From Deltaproteobacteria bacterium (GTDB taxonomy: Bacteria > SAR324 > JACQKK01), in assembly GCA_029879595.1 (NCBI GenBank), contig JAOUPZ010000047.1, positions 1 through 13,152 of the forward strand: 13,152 bases of DNA. Reading direction: 5' to 3'. Below the pieces are notes generated by a model. It was not told the DNA's origin, did no database searches, and saw only the letters and a list, made by a program, of their open reading frames with translations. A program made the position numbers and the translations under genes. Positions 5,720-13,007 of this stretch are shown here, in pieces; position 1 is the stretch's first letter, and every line of letters begins with the position of its first letter.

Positions 5720-5977
5720 TCAGACTTCGGGGGTGATCGCGATGAACTTGCGGTTGTTCCGGGCCTTGTAGAACTTCACCACGCCATCCGTCAGAGCGAA
5801 CAGGGTGTAGTCCTTGCCGGTGCCCACGTTGTCCCCGGCATGATAGGTGCTGCCGCGCTGGCGCACCAGTATGTTGCCGGCGCGGATGCGTTCCCCGCCG
5901 AATTTCTTCACCCCGAGTCTCTTGCCGATCGAATCGCGACCGTTCCGGGAACTTCCCCCGGCTTTCTTGTGTGCCAT
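5720..5977 (-). CDS. rpmA: 50S ribosomal protein L27
   Basis: 85-residue large-subunit protein near the peptidyl-transferase centre. The N-terminus MAHKKAGGSSRNGRDSIGKR is the hallmark of L27, and the rest follows the family (RLGVKKFGGE, GNILVRQRGSTYHAG, NVGTGKDYTLFALTDGVVKF). The N-terminus starts directly with MAHKK, so there is no cleavable N-terminal extension of the kind found in Firmicutes. It is preceded by AGGAGCAGGCAGGAA, a good ribosome-binding site. It lies 45 bases downstream of rplU in the same operon, with a small hairpin between them. In most bacteria obg follows rpmA; here a hairpin and the 13-base array follow instead. Confidence 0.98.
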   Translation of the reverse strand: MAHKKAGGSSRNGRDSIGKRLGVKKFGGERIRAGNILVRQRGSTYHAGDNVGTGKDYTLFALTDGVVKFYKARNNRKFIAITPEV

Positions 5978-6002
5978 TTCCTGCCTGCTCCTGAGATGTT
6001 CT

Positions 6003-6019
6003 GGCGGGATAGTCCCGCC
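6003..6019 (-). promoter_or_regulatory. Intercistronic hairpin between rplU and rpmA
   Basis: GGCGGGA and TCCCGCC form a perfect 7-bp stem with a 3-base loop, 3 bases past the rplU stop and 25 bases before the rpmA start. No T run follows. It may stabilise the 3' end of the rplU message or tune rpmA expression. Confidence 0.5.
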
Positions 6020-6022
6020 CGC

Positions 6023-6394
6023 TTATTCCGCCCCGGCTTCGCTGGCGGGTTTTTCCGCCTTGGGCTTGGCCGCCTTGGCTCCAACGTCAATGGAATCTAT
6101 CCTGATACGGGTCAGTTCCTGCCGGTGGCCCCTGGTGCGGCGGTAGTTCTTGCGGCGCTTCATCTTGAACACGAGCACCTTGGCACCCCGGACCGCGCCC
6201 AGCACGGTCCCCTTGACCTTCGCGCCCTTGACGAATGGCACCCCCACCTGGATGTCCTTGTCCTCGTTGTTGACCAGCAGTACCTGATCGGTTTCAAAGG
6301 CGCTTCCCGCCTCCAGGCCCAGGCTGTTCACCTGGATCACTGCCTGGGGCTGAACCCGGTATTGTCTACTGCCGGATTTGATAATGGCGTACAT
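6023..6394 (-). CDS. rplU: 50S ribosomal protein L21
   Basis: 123-residue L21, which binds 23S rRNA in the large subunit. It starts MYAIIKSGSRQYRV, shows VGVPFVKGAKVKGTVL and the RNA-binding signature VFKMKRRKNYRRTRGHRQ, and ends with a 20-residue Ala/Lys/Glu-rich tail (AKAAKPKAEKPASEAGAE) that makes it longer than the usual ~103 residues; such tails occur in some proteobacteria. The frame is open further upstream, but the family start and the GGAG seven bases before it fix ATG 6394. It is the first gene of the rplU-rpmA operon, with a clear promoter about 80-110 bases upstream. Confidence 0.98.
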   Translation of the reverse strand: MYAIIKSGSRQYRVQPQAVIQVNSLGLEAGSAFETDQVLLVNNEDKDIQVGVPFVKGAKVKGTVLGAVRGAKVLVFKMKRRKNYRRTRGHRQELTRIRIDSIDVGAKAAKPKAEKPASEAGAE

Positions 6395-6445
6395 CGGTTG
6401 CTCCGTCCTGCAAAAGGCGCGTTTTCCTGAGTTATAGAACGTTTT

Positions 6446-6462
6446 CCCGCCTTTCCGGCGGG
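6446..6462 (-). promoter_or_regulatory. Leader hairpin upstream of rplU
   Basis: CCCGCC and GGCGGG form a 6-bp GC stem around a 5-base loop, 52 bases upstream of the rplU start and just downstream of the predicted transcription start, so it should lie in the 5' end of the mRNA. Ribosomal operons are often controlled by leader structures bound by one of their own proteins; whether L21 or L27 binds here is unknown. Confidence 0.45.
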
Positions 6463-6475
6463 TGGGTAAATTCAA

Positions 6476-6503
6476 ATTTTATCCCACACAATCTCCGTGT
6501 CAA
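6476..6503 (-). promoter_or_regulatory. Sigma-70 promoter of rplU-rpmA
   Basis: On the minus strand TTGACA (6503-6498, a perfect -35) is followed after 16 bases by TAAAAT (6481-6476). Transcription would begin near 6469, giving a leader of about 75 bases. This strength fits a ribosomal-protein operon. Confidence 0.75.
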
Positions 6504-6520
6504 CCAAAATTGTCGGGAAA

Positions 6521-6530
6521 TTCGATCGAA
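6521..6530. promoter_or_regulatory. 10-bp palindrome TTCGATCGAA upstream of the rplU promoter
   Basis: A perfect palindrome ends 18 bases upstream of the -35 box of rplU. On the minus strand a TATAAT (6540-6535) lies just beyond it, without a matching -35. It may be an operator or an upstream element, or chance. Confidence 0.3.
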
Positions 6531-6638
6531 AGGGATTATACAGCCCTCCGGAAGCGGTATTCCCATCACAAATAACACCATATTTTCTCCATTAAAACTT
6601 ACTACCCGCCCGAAAATCATCGTTTAACATGAAATACG

Positions 6639-6659
6639 TTGATAACTGACGTGTATCAA
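6639..6659. promoter_or_regulatory. Inverted repeat TTGATA-N9-TATCAA upstream of the chemoreceptor gene
   Basis: Two perfect 6-base arms separated by 9 bases lie 120 bases before the chemoreceptor start, in the rplU/chemoreceptor divergent region. The half-site resembles that of FNR/CRP-type regulators, but the spacing is far too wide for the usual N4 FNR site, so the binding factor is unknown. Confidence 0.35.
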
Positions 6660-6779
6660 TGGAACGAGGCCGCCGGCCCGGCAGAAACAGGGCCGAAAAG
6701 ACGCTCATTCCGGAGGCACTCAAACTGGATCCGCCCGAAAGGGCAAAGCATTTTTCCTATAATAACAAGAGAAAAGACT

Positions 6780-9122
6780 ATGAACACGAAAGGATTAAGA
6801 GGAAAGCTGATGCTGGTGGCAGGGCTTCCGGTAGTAATGCTGCTTTTATTTTCAACAGTCCTGATATGGATGAGTGTCAACGACATGCAGAGCATAAGGG
6901 GCTTTGCCAGGCTGGTGGAATTTTCCGGCACCACCTCGGACCTGATCCACGAATTGCAGAAAGAGCGGGGCTTCTCGGCCGGATACGCCAATTCCGGCAG
7001 GAAACAGTTCGTCAGTGAACTTGCCGCCCAGCAGGAAGCTACAAACGAGGCCCTGAAACGCTTCGACTCCCAGCTAGGCGTTCTGGACATGGCGTACGCC
7101 GGCGAGGAATATACACGCGATATACAATCGGCCCGAAAAGAGCTGGAGAACCTGGATGACATGCGCCAGAAAATCAGCTCCGGGAACATCAGGGGTGCCG
7201 AACTGATTCCGTTTTTCAGCGGACTGATCGACAGACTGCTGGAATCCGTGCTGTTTCTGGCGCTAAGCAGCCCGGACGCCGAACTGGGCCGGAGCATGTT
7301 CGCCTTCAAGGACCTGCTGCTGGCCAAGGAGCTTTCGGGTATTGAGCGGGCCGTGCTGACAGGAGTATCCAGCCGCGGAACGATATCGGTGAGCGAATTT
7401 GTGCGGTTTACCGAACTGGCGGCCCTGGAGCAGCAGAAGCTGGACTCCTTCCTGGGGCTGGCTGGAGAAGGCGTCAAGGACCATTTCCAGACCGGATTCA
7501 AGGGGGCCGCCATCGAAAGCGTGGAGCAGATGCGTGAACAGGTCAGGGCCAAGTTCGCCAAGGACTCCCTGGTAAATGAACTCCAGACCCTGGTGGGTTA
7601 TGGCGGGCTGGTGCACCAGTTTAAAAACTACGTCATGCGGGGCGACGAAAAATACGCGGCCCTTGTCTTGGAAAAGCATCAGGAATCCAATGCCCTGGTG
7701 GACAGGTTTCTAAAGCTGCCCCATTTGACCCCGGTAGAAATCCGGCACATGGAAACCATCCGTGAAACGCTGGCCCTGTACCGGGATCAGTTGGAAAAGG
7801 TGCGGGGACTGCTGGCGGCGGGAACCCAGGTGAAAACCATCGACAATGCTGTCGCCGTGAATGACGGCCCGGCGCTGGCGGCTCTGTCCGAATTGTCGCA
7901 GGGCCGCGTGGCCATTGAAGCGTCCAGATGGTGGAAGCACTCCACGGACCGCATAGACCTGCTGAACGATACCGGGCGTTTCGCGGCGCAGAATATCATC
8001 ACCGAGGCCGACCGGAAAAGTTCGGAGGCCATGATGATCTTCGGGGGAGTCCTGATCGCCGCCGGCCTGGCTATCGCAATCACTCTGCTGGTGACCTTGC
8101 GCACCAGCCGCAGGCTGATTGGCAGCGTAACCGAAATCATCAATCATATAAACGGAGCCGCGAACCAGATTCTCAACGCTTCCTCGCAACTGGCCGGTTC
8201 CAGCCAGATGCTCTCGGCCGGAGCCTCCCAGCAGGCGGCCAGCCTTGAGGAGACATCCTCCACCCTGGAGGAGATGAGCTCCATGACCTCGCGCAATGCC
8301 GATAATGCCAACGAGGTGGCCAGGCTTTCCCAGACCGCCACGACTTCCACCGCCACCGGCACGGAAAGTCTGGAACGCATGCTGAAGGCCATCAGCGAGA
8401 TCAAGGAATCATCCGACGAGACCGCCAAAATAGTTAAAACGATCGATGAGATCGCCTTTCAGACTAATCTGCTGGCCCTGAACGCCGCCGTGGAGGCCGC
8501 CCGTGCCGGTGAGGCCGGCCGGGGGTTCGCCGTGGTGGCCGAGGAGGTGCGCAGCCTGGCCATGCGCAGCGCCGAGGCGGCCCGCCAGACCAATCAGATT
8601 ATCGAGGACTCCCAGGGCAAGGCCGAGCGGGGAGTGGTGCTTGGCGAAGAAATGAGCACCGCCCTGGACGAAATTGCGCAGTCCATCATCAAGGTGAATC
8701 AGCTTATCAAGGAGGTGGCCACGGCCAGCAACGAACAGGCCAAGGGACTGGGGCAGGTTAATACGGCCCTTTCCGAGATGGACAAGGTCACCCAGGAAAA
8801 CGCGGCCAGCGCCGAGGAGAACTCCGCCTCCTCCGAAGAGCTGTCCTCCCAGGCCCACAGCATGGCCGAGGTGGTGGCGGATCTCTCCGCGATCGTCCTC
8901 GGTCACCGGGAACTGGGCCAGGATGGACAGAATGGCGCGGATGTTCAAACCCTTTCCGGCGACAGGCTGACGGACCAGAGCCGGATGCTTCCCCACCGGC
9001 AGCTCATCCCGAGCCCCGGGCGGGATGAATGGGATGATGAAGAGCCCGAGCAAGAGCTTGAGGCGGAAGAAGACCAGGAACGCTCATTCGGCCCCAAAAG
9101 TTCACACGGCCGGGAACGCTGA
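6780..9122 (+). CDS. Methyl-accepting chemotaxis protein with periplasmic NIT sensor domain
   Basis: 780-residue transmembrane chemoreceptor that passes signals to CheA/CheW. TM1 is at about 10-31. The periplasmic part (about 32-415) is helical and opens with the NIT-domain motif HELQKERGFSAGYANSG (57-73); NIT domains are associated with nitrate/nitrite sensing, though the ligand here is not shown. A second motif is GYGGLVHQFKNYVMRGDEKY (273-292). TM2 is about 416-440. The cytoplasmic signalling domain covers about 480-710, with the nearly invariant tip IDEIAFQTNLLALNAAVEAA (555-574) followed by RAGEAGRGFAVVAEEVR. No clear HAMP domain is seen between TM2 and the signalling helix. The end is a strongly acidic tail (DEWDDEEPEQELEAEEDQE) without a CheR-binding NWETF-type pentapeptide. 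Start: ATG 6780 precedes TM1; the frame is open 47 codons upstream (TTG 6639) but those codons look like leader. The ribosome-binding site is weak. Confidence 0.93.
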   Translation: MNTKGLRGKLMLVAGLPVVMLLLFSTVLIWMSVNDMQSIRGFARLVEFSGTTSDLIHELQKERGFSAGYANSGRKQFVSELAAQQEATNEALKRFDSQLGVLDMAYAGEEYTRDIQSARKELENLDDMRQKISSGNIRGAELIPFFSGLIDRLLESVLFLALSSPDAELGRSMFAFKDLLLAKELSGIERAVLTGVSSRGTISVSEFVRFTELAALEQQKLDSFLGLAGEGVKDHFQTGFKGAAIESVEQMREQVRAKFAKDSLVNELQTLVGYGGLVHQFKNYVMRGDEKYAALVLEKHQESNALVDRFLKLPHLTPVEIRHMETIRETLALYRDQLEKVRGLLAAGTQVKTIDNAVAVNDGPALAALSELSQGRVAIEASRWWKHSTDRIDLLNDTGRFAAQNIITEADRKSSEAMMIFGGVLIAAGLAIAITLLVTLRTSRRLIGSVTEIINHINGAANQILNASSQLAGSSQMLSAGASQQAASLEETSSTLEEMSSMTSRNADNANEVARLSQTATTSTATGTESLERMLKAISEIKESSDETAKIVKTIDEIAFQTNLLALNAAVEAARAGEAGRGFAVVAEEVRSLAMRSAEAARQTNQIIEDSQGKAERGVVLGEEMSTALDEIAQSIIKVNQLIKEVATASNEQAKGLGQVNTALSEMDKVTQENAASAEENSASSEELSSQAHSMAEVVADLSAIVLGHRELGQDGQNGADVQTLSGDRLTDQSRMLPHRQLIPSPGRDEWDDEEPEQELEAEEDQERSFGPKSSHGRER

Positions 9123-9463
9123 ACCCTCGCCACCACTCCCCCGGCCTTTGGGCCGGGGGCTCCCCTCCAGCCGGCACCCGGCTTCCCCGGATCATCCCCG
9201 CTCCCCACGGGGCAGGCTCATCAAAGGTCTGCCACTAAAACCGGCACGCCCCTGTTGCGGGGGAAGAAGCCAACTTCACCGTCCCAATAGGGTTGGGGGA
9301 AAGCATCCCCGCTCACCGGTTATTTGGAAGGCCGTTTTCAAGCCGCCGGAGCCCTTTTCCCAGGGAAAGTCCCCTGGTTGGTGTTCGCCTGCCCTTGGTG
9401 ATAGGCTTATGCCGGTGTATCAAGGGAACCGCGGTACGGATCAATCCTTTGCGGAAAAAAGCC
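9123..9463. other. Intergenic stretch between chemoreceptor and MFS genes
   Basis: 341 bases without a convincing gene. It holds the strong chemoreceptor terminator (9138-9159), a second hairpin AGCCGG/CCGGCT at 9169-9183, and a third, CCAGGG/CCCTGG with a 6-base loop at 9360-9377, about 85 bases before the transporter start. The frame of the transporter gene is open back to TTG 9293, but the upstream residues are not family-like. No convincing -35/-10 pair was found, although the transporter must be transcribed from here or by read-through. Confidence 0.6.
9138..9159 (+). terminator. Strong GC-rich hairpin after the chemoreceptor gene
   Basis: CCCCCGGCC and GGCCGGGGG form a perfect 9-bp stem with a 4-base loop, 16 bases after the stop. 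No T run follows (ctcccctcc), so it is a terminator-like stem that may need Rho or act as a 3' stabiliser. Confidence 0.6.
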
Positions 9464-10825
9464 ATGGAAAACAAATCCCTGTGGAAAGTTCTGAACAGCC
9501 GGGAAAGAATCGGCTGGGTTATATACGACTGGGCGAACAGTGCCTTTGTGCTGTGTGTGATCACTGTTATCGGCTCGGCCTATTTCGTGGCCCGGTTTGA
9601 GTCAGCCGCCCAGGAGGCAGGCGGATTGATGCTGGGCCCCTCTCTGGCCATGGATGTGGGCGGGATGAGACTTACCGCCGAGGCGGCCTGGTCGCTGCTG
9701 ATCGGTTTTTCGGCCGCCTTCGTGGCCATCTCCTCGCCGTTCCTGGGCTCCATCGCCGACCGGGGGGGGTGGAAGCGCCAGTTTCTGGCCGTGTATTGTG
9801 CCCTTGGCGTGGCGGCCACGCTGGCCCTGTGGTTTCCCATGCCCTGGTGGGCCGTGGGGCTGGCCATATTGCTGGGCAACATCGGCTTTGAAGGGGGCAA
9901 CGTTTATTACAACGCCTTTCTGCCCCACCTGGCCCGGGGGCGCGAGCAGGACTCCCTGTCCAGCATGGGATACGCCTTCGGATACCTGGGCAGCGTGATG
10001 GTGCTGATCGCGGCGCTGATATTTTTTGTTCCTCCGCGGGGCGAGGTGACAGACTCGTTTCTGATGGTGGGCCTGTGGTGGGGGGGCTTCGCCCTGCTCA
10101 GCCTGGCCTGGGTGCGGGATTCGAGTGTGTCCAACACCCGCAGCTTCGGGCAGTTGGCCTCCGGGTCCTGGCGTGAGGTCACCACAACCATCGCGCACCT
10201 GAAATCACACCGCGACCTGGCGGTGTTCCTGCTGGCCTTCCTTTTGTACAACGATGCCATCGCAACCCTTATATCCAACGCCACCCCCTTCGCCCTGGAG
10301 AACATCTACCTGGACGAGGCCCTCACCCAGAAAATCACGCTCAATGAACTCATCCCGGCGATAATCATGATCCAGGTGATCGCTTTTCCCGGTTCCATTC
10401 TTTGCGGCTGGCTTTCCCTGAAGTTCGGCGAGAAACCCACCATCTACTTCACAATCGCCGTGTTTCTGGTGGTGGTGATCCTGGGTCTGTTCATTAACAG
10501 GGTGATGGAGTTCTACTTCATCTCCGTCCTGGTGGGGCTGGTGCTGGGAGGCTCACAGGCCATCAGCAGGGCCCTGTTCGCCGCCATGGTGCCTCCGGAA
10601 AAATCCACCGAGTTCTTCGCGTTTTTCGCCCTCAGCTCCAAGTTTTCCGCCATGCTCGGCCCACTGGTCTACGGGGGGCTGCTGTTGCTGACGGGAGACA
10701 CCCGGTTGGCCATCATGTCCCTGTCGGTGTTTCTGGTTGGCGGCGGAATAGTCCTGTTTTTTGTGAACGTGGAACGCGGACGCAAAGGCGGCCCCGGAGA
10801 ACGGTTGGCCCAGGACGGGGTCTGA
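9464..10825 (+). CDS. MFS transporter, UMF1/Atg22-like family
   Basis: 453-residue inner-membrane protein with about 12 hydrophobic helices. It carries UMF1-family signatures: IGWVIYDWANSAF at about 17-28, a GSIADRGGWKR loop in the first half, NVYYNAFLPHLA in the middle, and in the C-terminal half GLVLGGSQAISRALFAAMVP followed by PEKSTEFFAFFALSSKFSAM. Yeast Atg22 of this family exports amino acids from the vacuole; the bacterial members are poorly characterised, so the substrate is unknown. Start: ATG 9464 gives MENKSLWKVLNSRERIGWV, the usual short family N-terminus, with GCGGAA a few bases before it. The alpha/beta hydrolase gene starts 31 bases after its stop, so the two are probably co-transcribed. 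Confidence 0.93.
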   Translation: MENKSLWKVLNSRERIGWVIYDWANSAFVLCVITVIGSAYFVARFESAAQEAGGLMLGPSLAMDVGGMRLTAEAAWSLLIGFSAAFVAISSPFLGSIADRGGWKRQFLAVYCALGVAATLALWFPMPWWAVGLAILLGNIGFEGGNVYYNAFLPHLARGREQDSLSSMGYAFGYLGSVMVLIAALIFFVPPRGEVTDSFLMVGLWWGGFALLSLAWVRDSSVSNTRSFGQLASGSWREVTTTIAHLKSHRDLAVFLLAFLLYNDAIATLISNATPFALENIYLDEALTQKITLNELIPAIIMIQVIAFPGSILCGWLSLKFGEKPTIYFTIAVFLVVVILGLFINRVMEFYFISVLVGLVLGGSQAISRALFAAMVPPEKSTEFFAFFALSSKFSAMLGPLVYGGLLLLTGDTRLAIMSLSVFLVGGGIVLFFVNVERGRKGGPGERLAQDGV

Positions 10826-10856
10826 GAACACCATGGGAAACCACCAGGACAGGACA

Positions 10857-11702
10857 ATGGCAACCCGCACCCATCGCCTCCGGGTCGCTCCGGAGGAGGA
10901 GATCGTGCTGGACTGGACGCCTCCGGCCCGGTCCGCAAATGGCACCCCGGCACCGGTGGCGGTATTCGTGCACGGCCTGGGTTCAAACCGCCAGGGGACA
11001 AAGGCCCGCACGTTTCAGACCCTGTTCACCGGCCGGGGCTGGGGCTACCTGGCACTGGACCTGCGTGGGCACGGGGACTCAGGAGGCGGCATGAACGGCC
11101 TGACCCTGACCCGCTGCCTGGAAGATCTGCAGGCGGCTCTGGACTGGCTGGCGGGCCACAGCCGGGATGGCTCTGCCGGCTTCTCCCCGCCCCTTCTTAT
11201 CGGCTCCAGCATGGGAGCGGCCGTCATCGCCTGGCAGCATGTTAAACAGCCGCAAAGCGCGGCCGCCCATGTCATGATCGCCCCGGCGCTCACCTTCCCC
11301 CGGCGCTTCTTCCAGGTTCTGGGGCGGGAGGCCCTCGATGAATGGCGCCGCGATGGCACCCGCGCCTTCAGCAACCAGTGGATGGAACTCCAGCTGGATT
11401 ACACGCTTTTGGAGGATGCCGAGAACTACCCCCCGGAAATTCTGGCCGAGGAATACAGCCTGCCCACCCTTTTGATACATGGCATGCAGGATGAATCGGT
11501 GGACTGGCAGGGCTCACTGGATTTCGTCCGGAGCTCCCCCTGCCCGGAGCTGGACCTGCTGCTGATAAAACAGGGAGACCACCGGCTCACGGATCACAGC
11601 GAATATCTGTTCCACGCCATGTGGAGCTGGCTGGAGCAGCGGATGAGCATGACGCAACCAGCCGGCCCAGAGCCATGGGAACAGGAACTCGCCCCGGAAT
11701 AG
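10857..11702 (+). CDS. Alpha/beta-hydrolase fold protein (serine hydrolase)
   Basis: 281-residue soluble hydrolase. The oxyanion-hole motif VFVHGLGSNRQG is at about 37-47, followed by the strand-loop ALDLRGHGDSGG. The nucleophile elbow LIGSSMGAA places Ser118 as catalytic (GxSxG), Asp212 in IHGMQDESVDW is the acid, and His242 in KQGDHRLTDH completes the triad. No signal peptide is seen, so it should be cytosolic. Substrate unknown: esterase, thioesterase or acyl-protein hydrolase are all possible. Start: ATG 10857 has AGGA seven bases upstream; ATG 10833, eight codons earlier, is in frame but lacks a close ribosome-binding site. It follows the MFS transporter by 31 bases, suggesting an operon, though no shared pathway is evident. 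Confidence 0.9.
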   Translation: MATRTHRLRVAPEEEIVLDWTPPARSANGTPAPVAVFVHGLGSNRQGTKARTFQTLFTGRGWGYLALDLRGHGDSGGGMNGLTLTRCLEDLQAALDWLAGHSRDGSAGFSPPLLIGSSMGAAVIAWQHVKQPQSAAAHVMIAPALTFPRRFFQVLGREALDEWRRDGTRAFSNQWMELQLDYTLLEDAENYPPEILAEEYSLPTLLIHGMQDESVDWQGSLDFVRSSPCPELDLLLIKQGDHRLTDHSEYLFHAMWSWLEQRMSMTQPAGPEPWEQELAPE

Positions 11703-11747
11703 GACCCCTCCCCTGAGCGCGGGGGAAAACTGGCGCTTCATCCGGAG

Positions 11748-11776
11748 TTGATATCGAATTGGTTTTTATATATTAA
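11748..11776 (+). promoter_or_regulatory. Sigma-70-like promoter upstream of the haem-binding protein gene
   Basis: TTGATA (11748-11753), exactly 17 bases, then TATTAA (11771-11776), in a clearly AT-rich island (atatcgaattggtttttata). It would start transcription near 11783, giving a leader of about 300 bases before ATG 12085. Confidence 0.55.
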
Positions 11777-11783
11777 TAGAAAT

Positions 11784-12047
11784 CCTCCTGGGGGAGGGGC
11801 GGCCCGACAGGGCCTTTGGATAGATAGAAAAGTTACAAAATAATTTGGCACCAGACGGCCAACAATGTGACGGGGAAGCCCTGCGGCTGAATCTCCCTAT
11901 GGCGGGCCGCCCCATCCCTGGGCCCGCCTGGGCAGAGGCCAGGGAGCCATGATGGCACAACAAAGGCAGGGAGCCTTTGGGACAGGGGTTGTCCGTGCTG
12001 GCAGCAGCCAGCCGTGGAGCAATGTAGACAAAGAGTGGGTTTTCCCA
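11784..12047 (+). promoter_or_regulatory. Hairpin-rich leader (possible structured RNA) before the haem-binding protein gene
   Basis: The 382-base gap 11703-12084 holds no convincing gene but many perfect stems on one strand. CCTCC/GGAGG is at 11784-11797, GGCCC/GGGCC at 11801-11814, and TTGGC/GCCAA at 11845-11862. GGCGGGCC/GGCCCGCC is at 11901-11928 (8 bp), AAAGGC/GCCTTT at 11962-11978, GGACA/TGTCC at 11980-11994, CTGGC/GCCAG at 11998-12011, and TGGG/CCCA at 12036-12047. I do not recognise any known riboswitch class. It could be a regulatory leader, a small RNA, or an intergenic repeat element. Confidence 0.45.
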
Positions 12048-12084
12048 AAAAAACAAAACCTTCAGCATTATCTGAAAGGCAACC

Positions 12085-12915
12085 ATGAAGAAAACCTCTT
12101 TACTGATCCTTTTTTCGTTGGGCCTGTTCTGCCTGCCGGTCCGGGCCCAGCAGCCTATACAAATAGAAAAGATACCCTTCAAGCCATCCTTGGACGGCAT
12201 GGATACCGAATGGTCTTCCGTTCAGGCAGTGGAAATCCCGGTGAATGGCCCCCTGACGGTTGGTAAAGTCATCATGAAAGCCGGGATATACGGGAAGGAG
12301 GTGTTTTTTATCTTCAAGTGGGCCGATACCACCCATGACACCCTGCACCGGCCATTTGTGTGGAACGAGGAAAAGCAAAGATACATCGATGGCGACCAGC
12401 GCGAGGACAGGCTGGCCATGCAGTGGGAAATGTCCGGAGACTTCACCCACGACTGGCAGTCGGGCAAGTCCTTCATCGCCGATATGTGGCACTGGAAGTC
12501 GGCCCGTTCCAACCCCATCGGGCTGGCCCATGACAAGATAATCAACATATCCACCAACCCATCCCGCAAGGCCATCCGCATCAAGGGAAAGGGTGGCCAG
12601 TCGATTTATATCAAAAGGGATTCCGATGATGGAGATATCTACAAATCCGAACGCGTTAAGGACGTAAGGCAGGACGATGTCATGCTCCGCTACCACCTGC
12701 TGAGCAATCCCAAGGGTTCCGTGGCCGATGTCAGTGCCAAGGGAGTCTGGCAAAATAATGAATGGACACTGGAACTCAGCCGAAAACTGAATACCGGGCA
12801 AAAGGATGACGCCGTGTTCATCCCGGGAAAGACCATCAGGGCCGCCATCGCCATTTTCGACAGAACAGGCGGTGATGAGCACAACATATCGGACACCCTG
12901 GTATTTCAGTTCTGA
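12085..12915 (+). CDS. Exported haem-binding protein, ethylbenzene dehydrogenase gamma-subunit-like (EB_dh)
   Basis: 276-residue protein with a Sec signal peptide (MKKTSLLILFSLGLFCLPVRA, likely cut after Ala21). The mature part looks like the b-type-haem-binding domain of the gamma subunits of periplasmic molybdoenzymes (EbdC, DdhC, SerC and ClrC types) and of stand-alone relatives. Supporting motifs: a start strand LDGMDTEWSSVQAVEIPV, YGKEVFFIFKWADTTHD, then EDRLAMQWEM, the tryptophan/aspartate run FIADMWHWKSARSNPIGLAHD (131-150), and the end WTLELSRKL followed by IRAAIAIFDR. In EbdC the ligands are a Met and a Lys; candidates here are Met112 or Met116 and Lys234, which I cannot verify. No partner molybdoenzyme or cytochrome b is in view. 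The ribosome-binding site (AAAGG) is six bases before the ATG. Confidence 0.8.
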   Translation: MKKTSLLILFSLGLFCLPVRAQQPIQIEKIPFKPSLDGMDTEWSSVQAVEIPVNGPLTVGKVIMKAGIYGKEVFFIFKWADTTHDTLHRPFVWNEEKQRYIDGDQREDRLAMQWEMSGDFTHDWQSGKSFIADMWHWKSARSNPIGLAHDKIINISTNPSRKAIRIKGKGGQSIYIKRDSDDGDIYKSERVKDVRQDDVMLRYHLLSNPKGSVADVSAKGVWQNNEWTLELSRKLNTGQKDDAVFIPGKTIRAAIAIFDRTGGDEHNISDTLVFQF

Positions 12916-12940
12916 AAGCCATCCGGGAGCCCTGCCCAGG

Positions 12941-12948
12941 TTTTTTTT
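12941..12948 (+). terminator. T8 tract after the haem-binding protein gene
   Basis: Eight T follow a GC-rich stretch 26 bases past the stop, but no stem longer than 3-4 bp could be drawn before it. It is a possible intrinsic terminator with a poor stem. Confidence 0.35.
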
Positions 12949-13007
12949 AAGGATTCAGCCGCCCCAGGTTGCCCAATGCCGGGGAGGTCTGTTCGCCACC
13001 GTTCTGA

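Noticed and set aside
8144..9053. Minus-strand frames of 94-214 codons within the chemoreceptor gene
   Set aside because: They are shadows of the high-GC, low-complexity signalling domain, which is intact on the plus strand.
11841..12080. Cyclic-di-GMP, cobalamin or molybdenum-cofactor riboswitch
   Set aside because: I compared remembered core motifs of these classes and none is present; only generic hairpins are visible.
11766..12200. 144-codon minus-strand frame in the hairpin-rich leader
   Set aside because: It overlaps the start of the haem-binding protein gene in antisense, and its composition is not protein-like. No ribosome-binding site was judged convincing.
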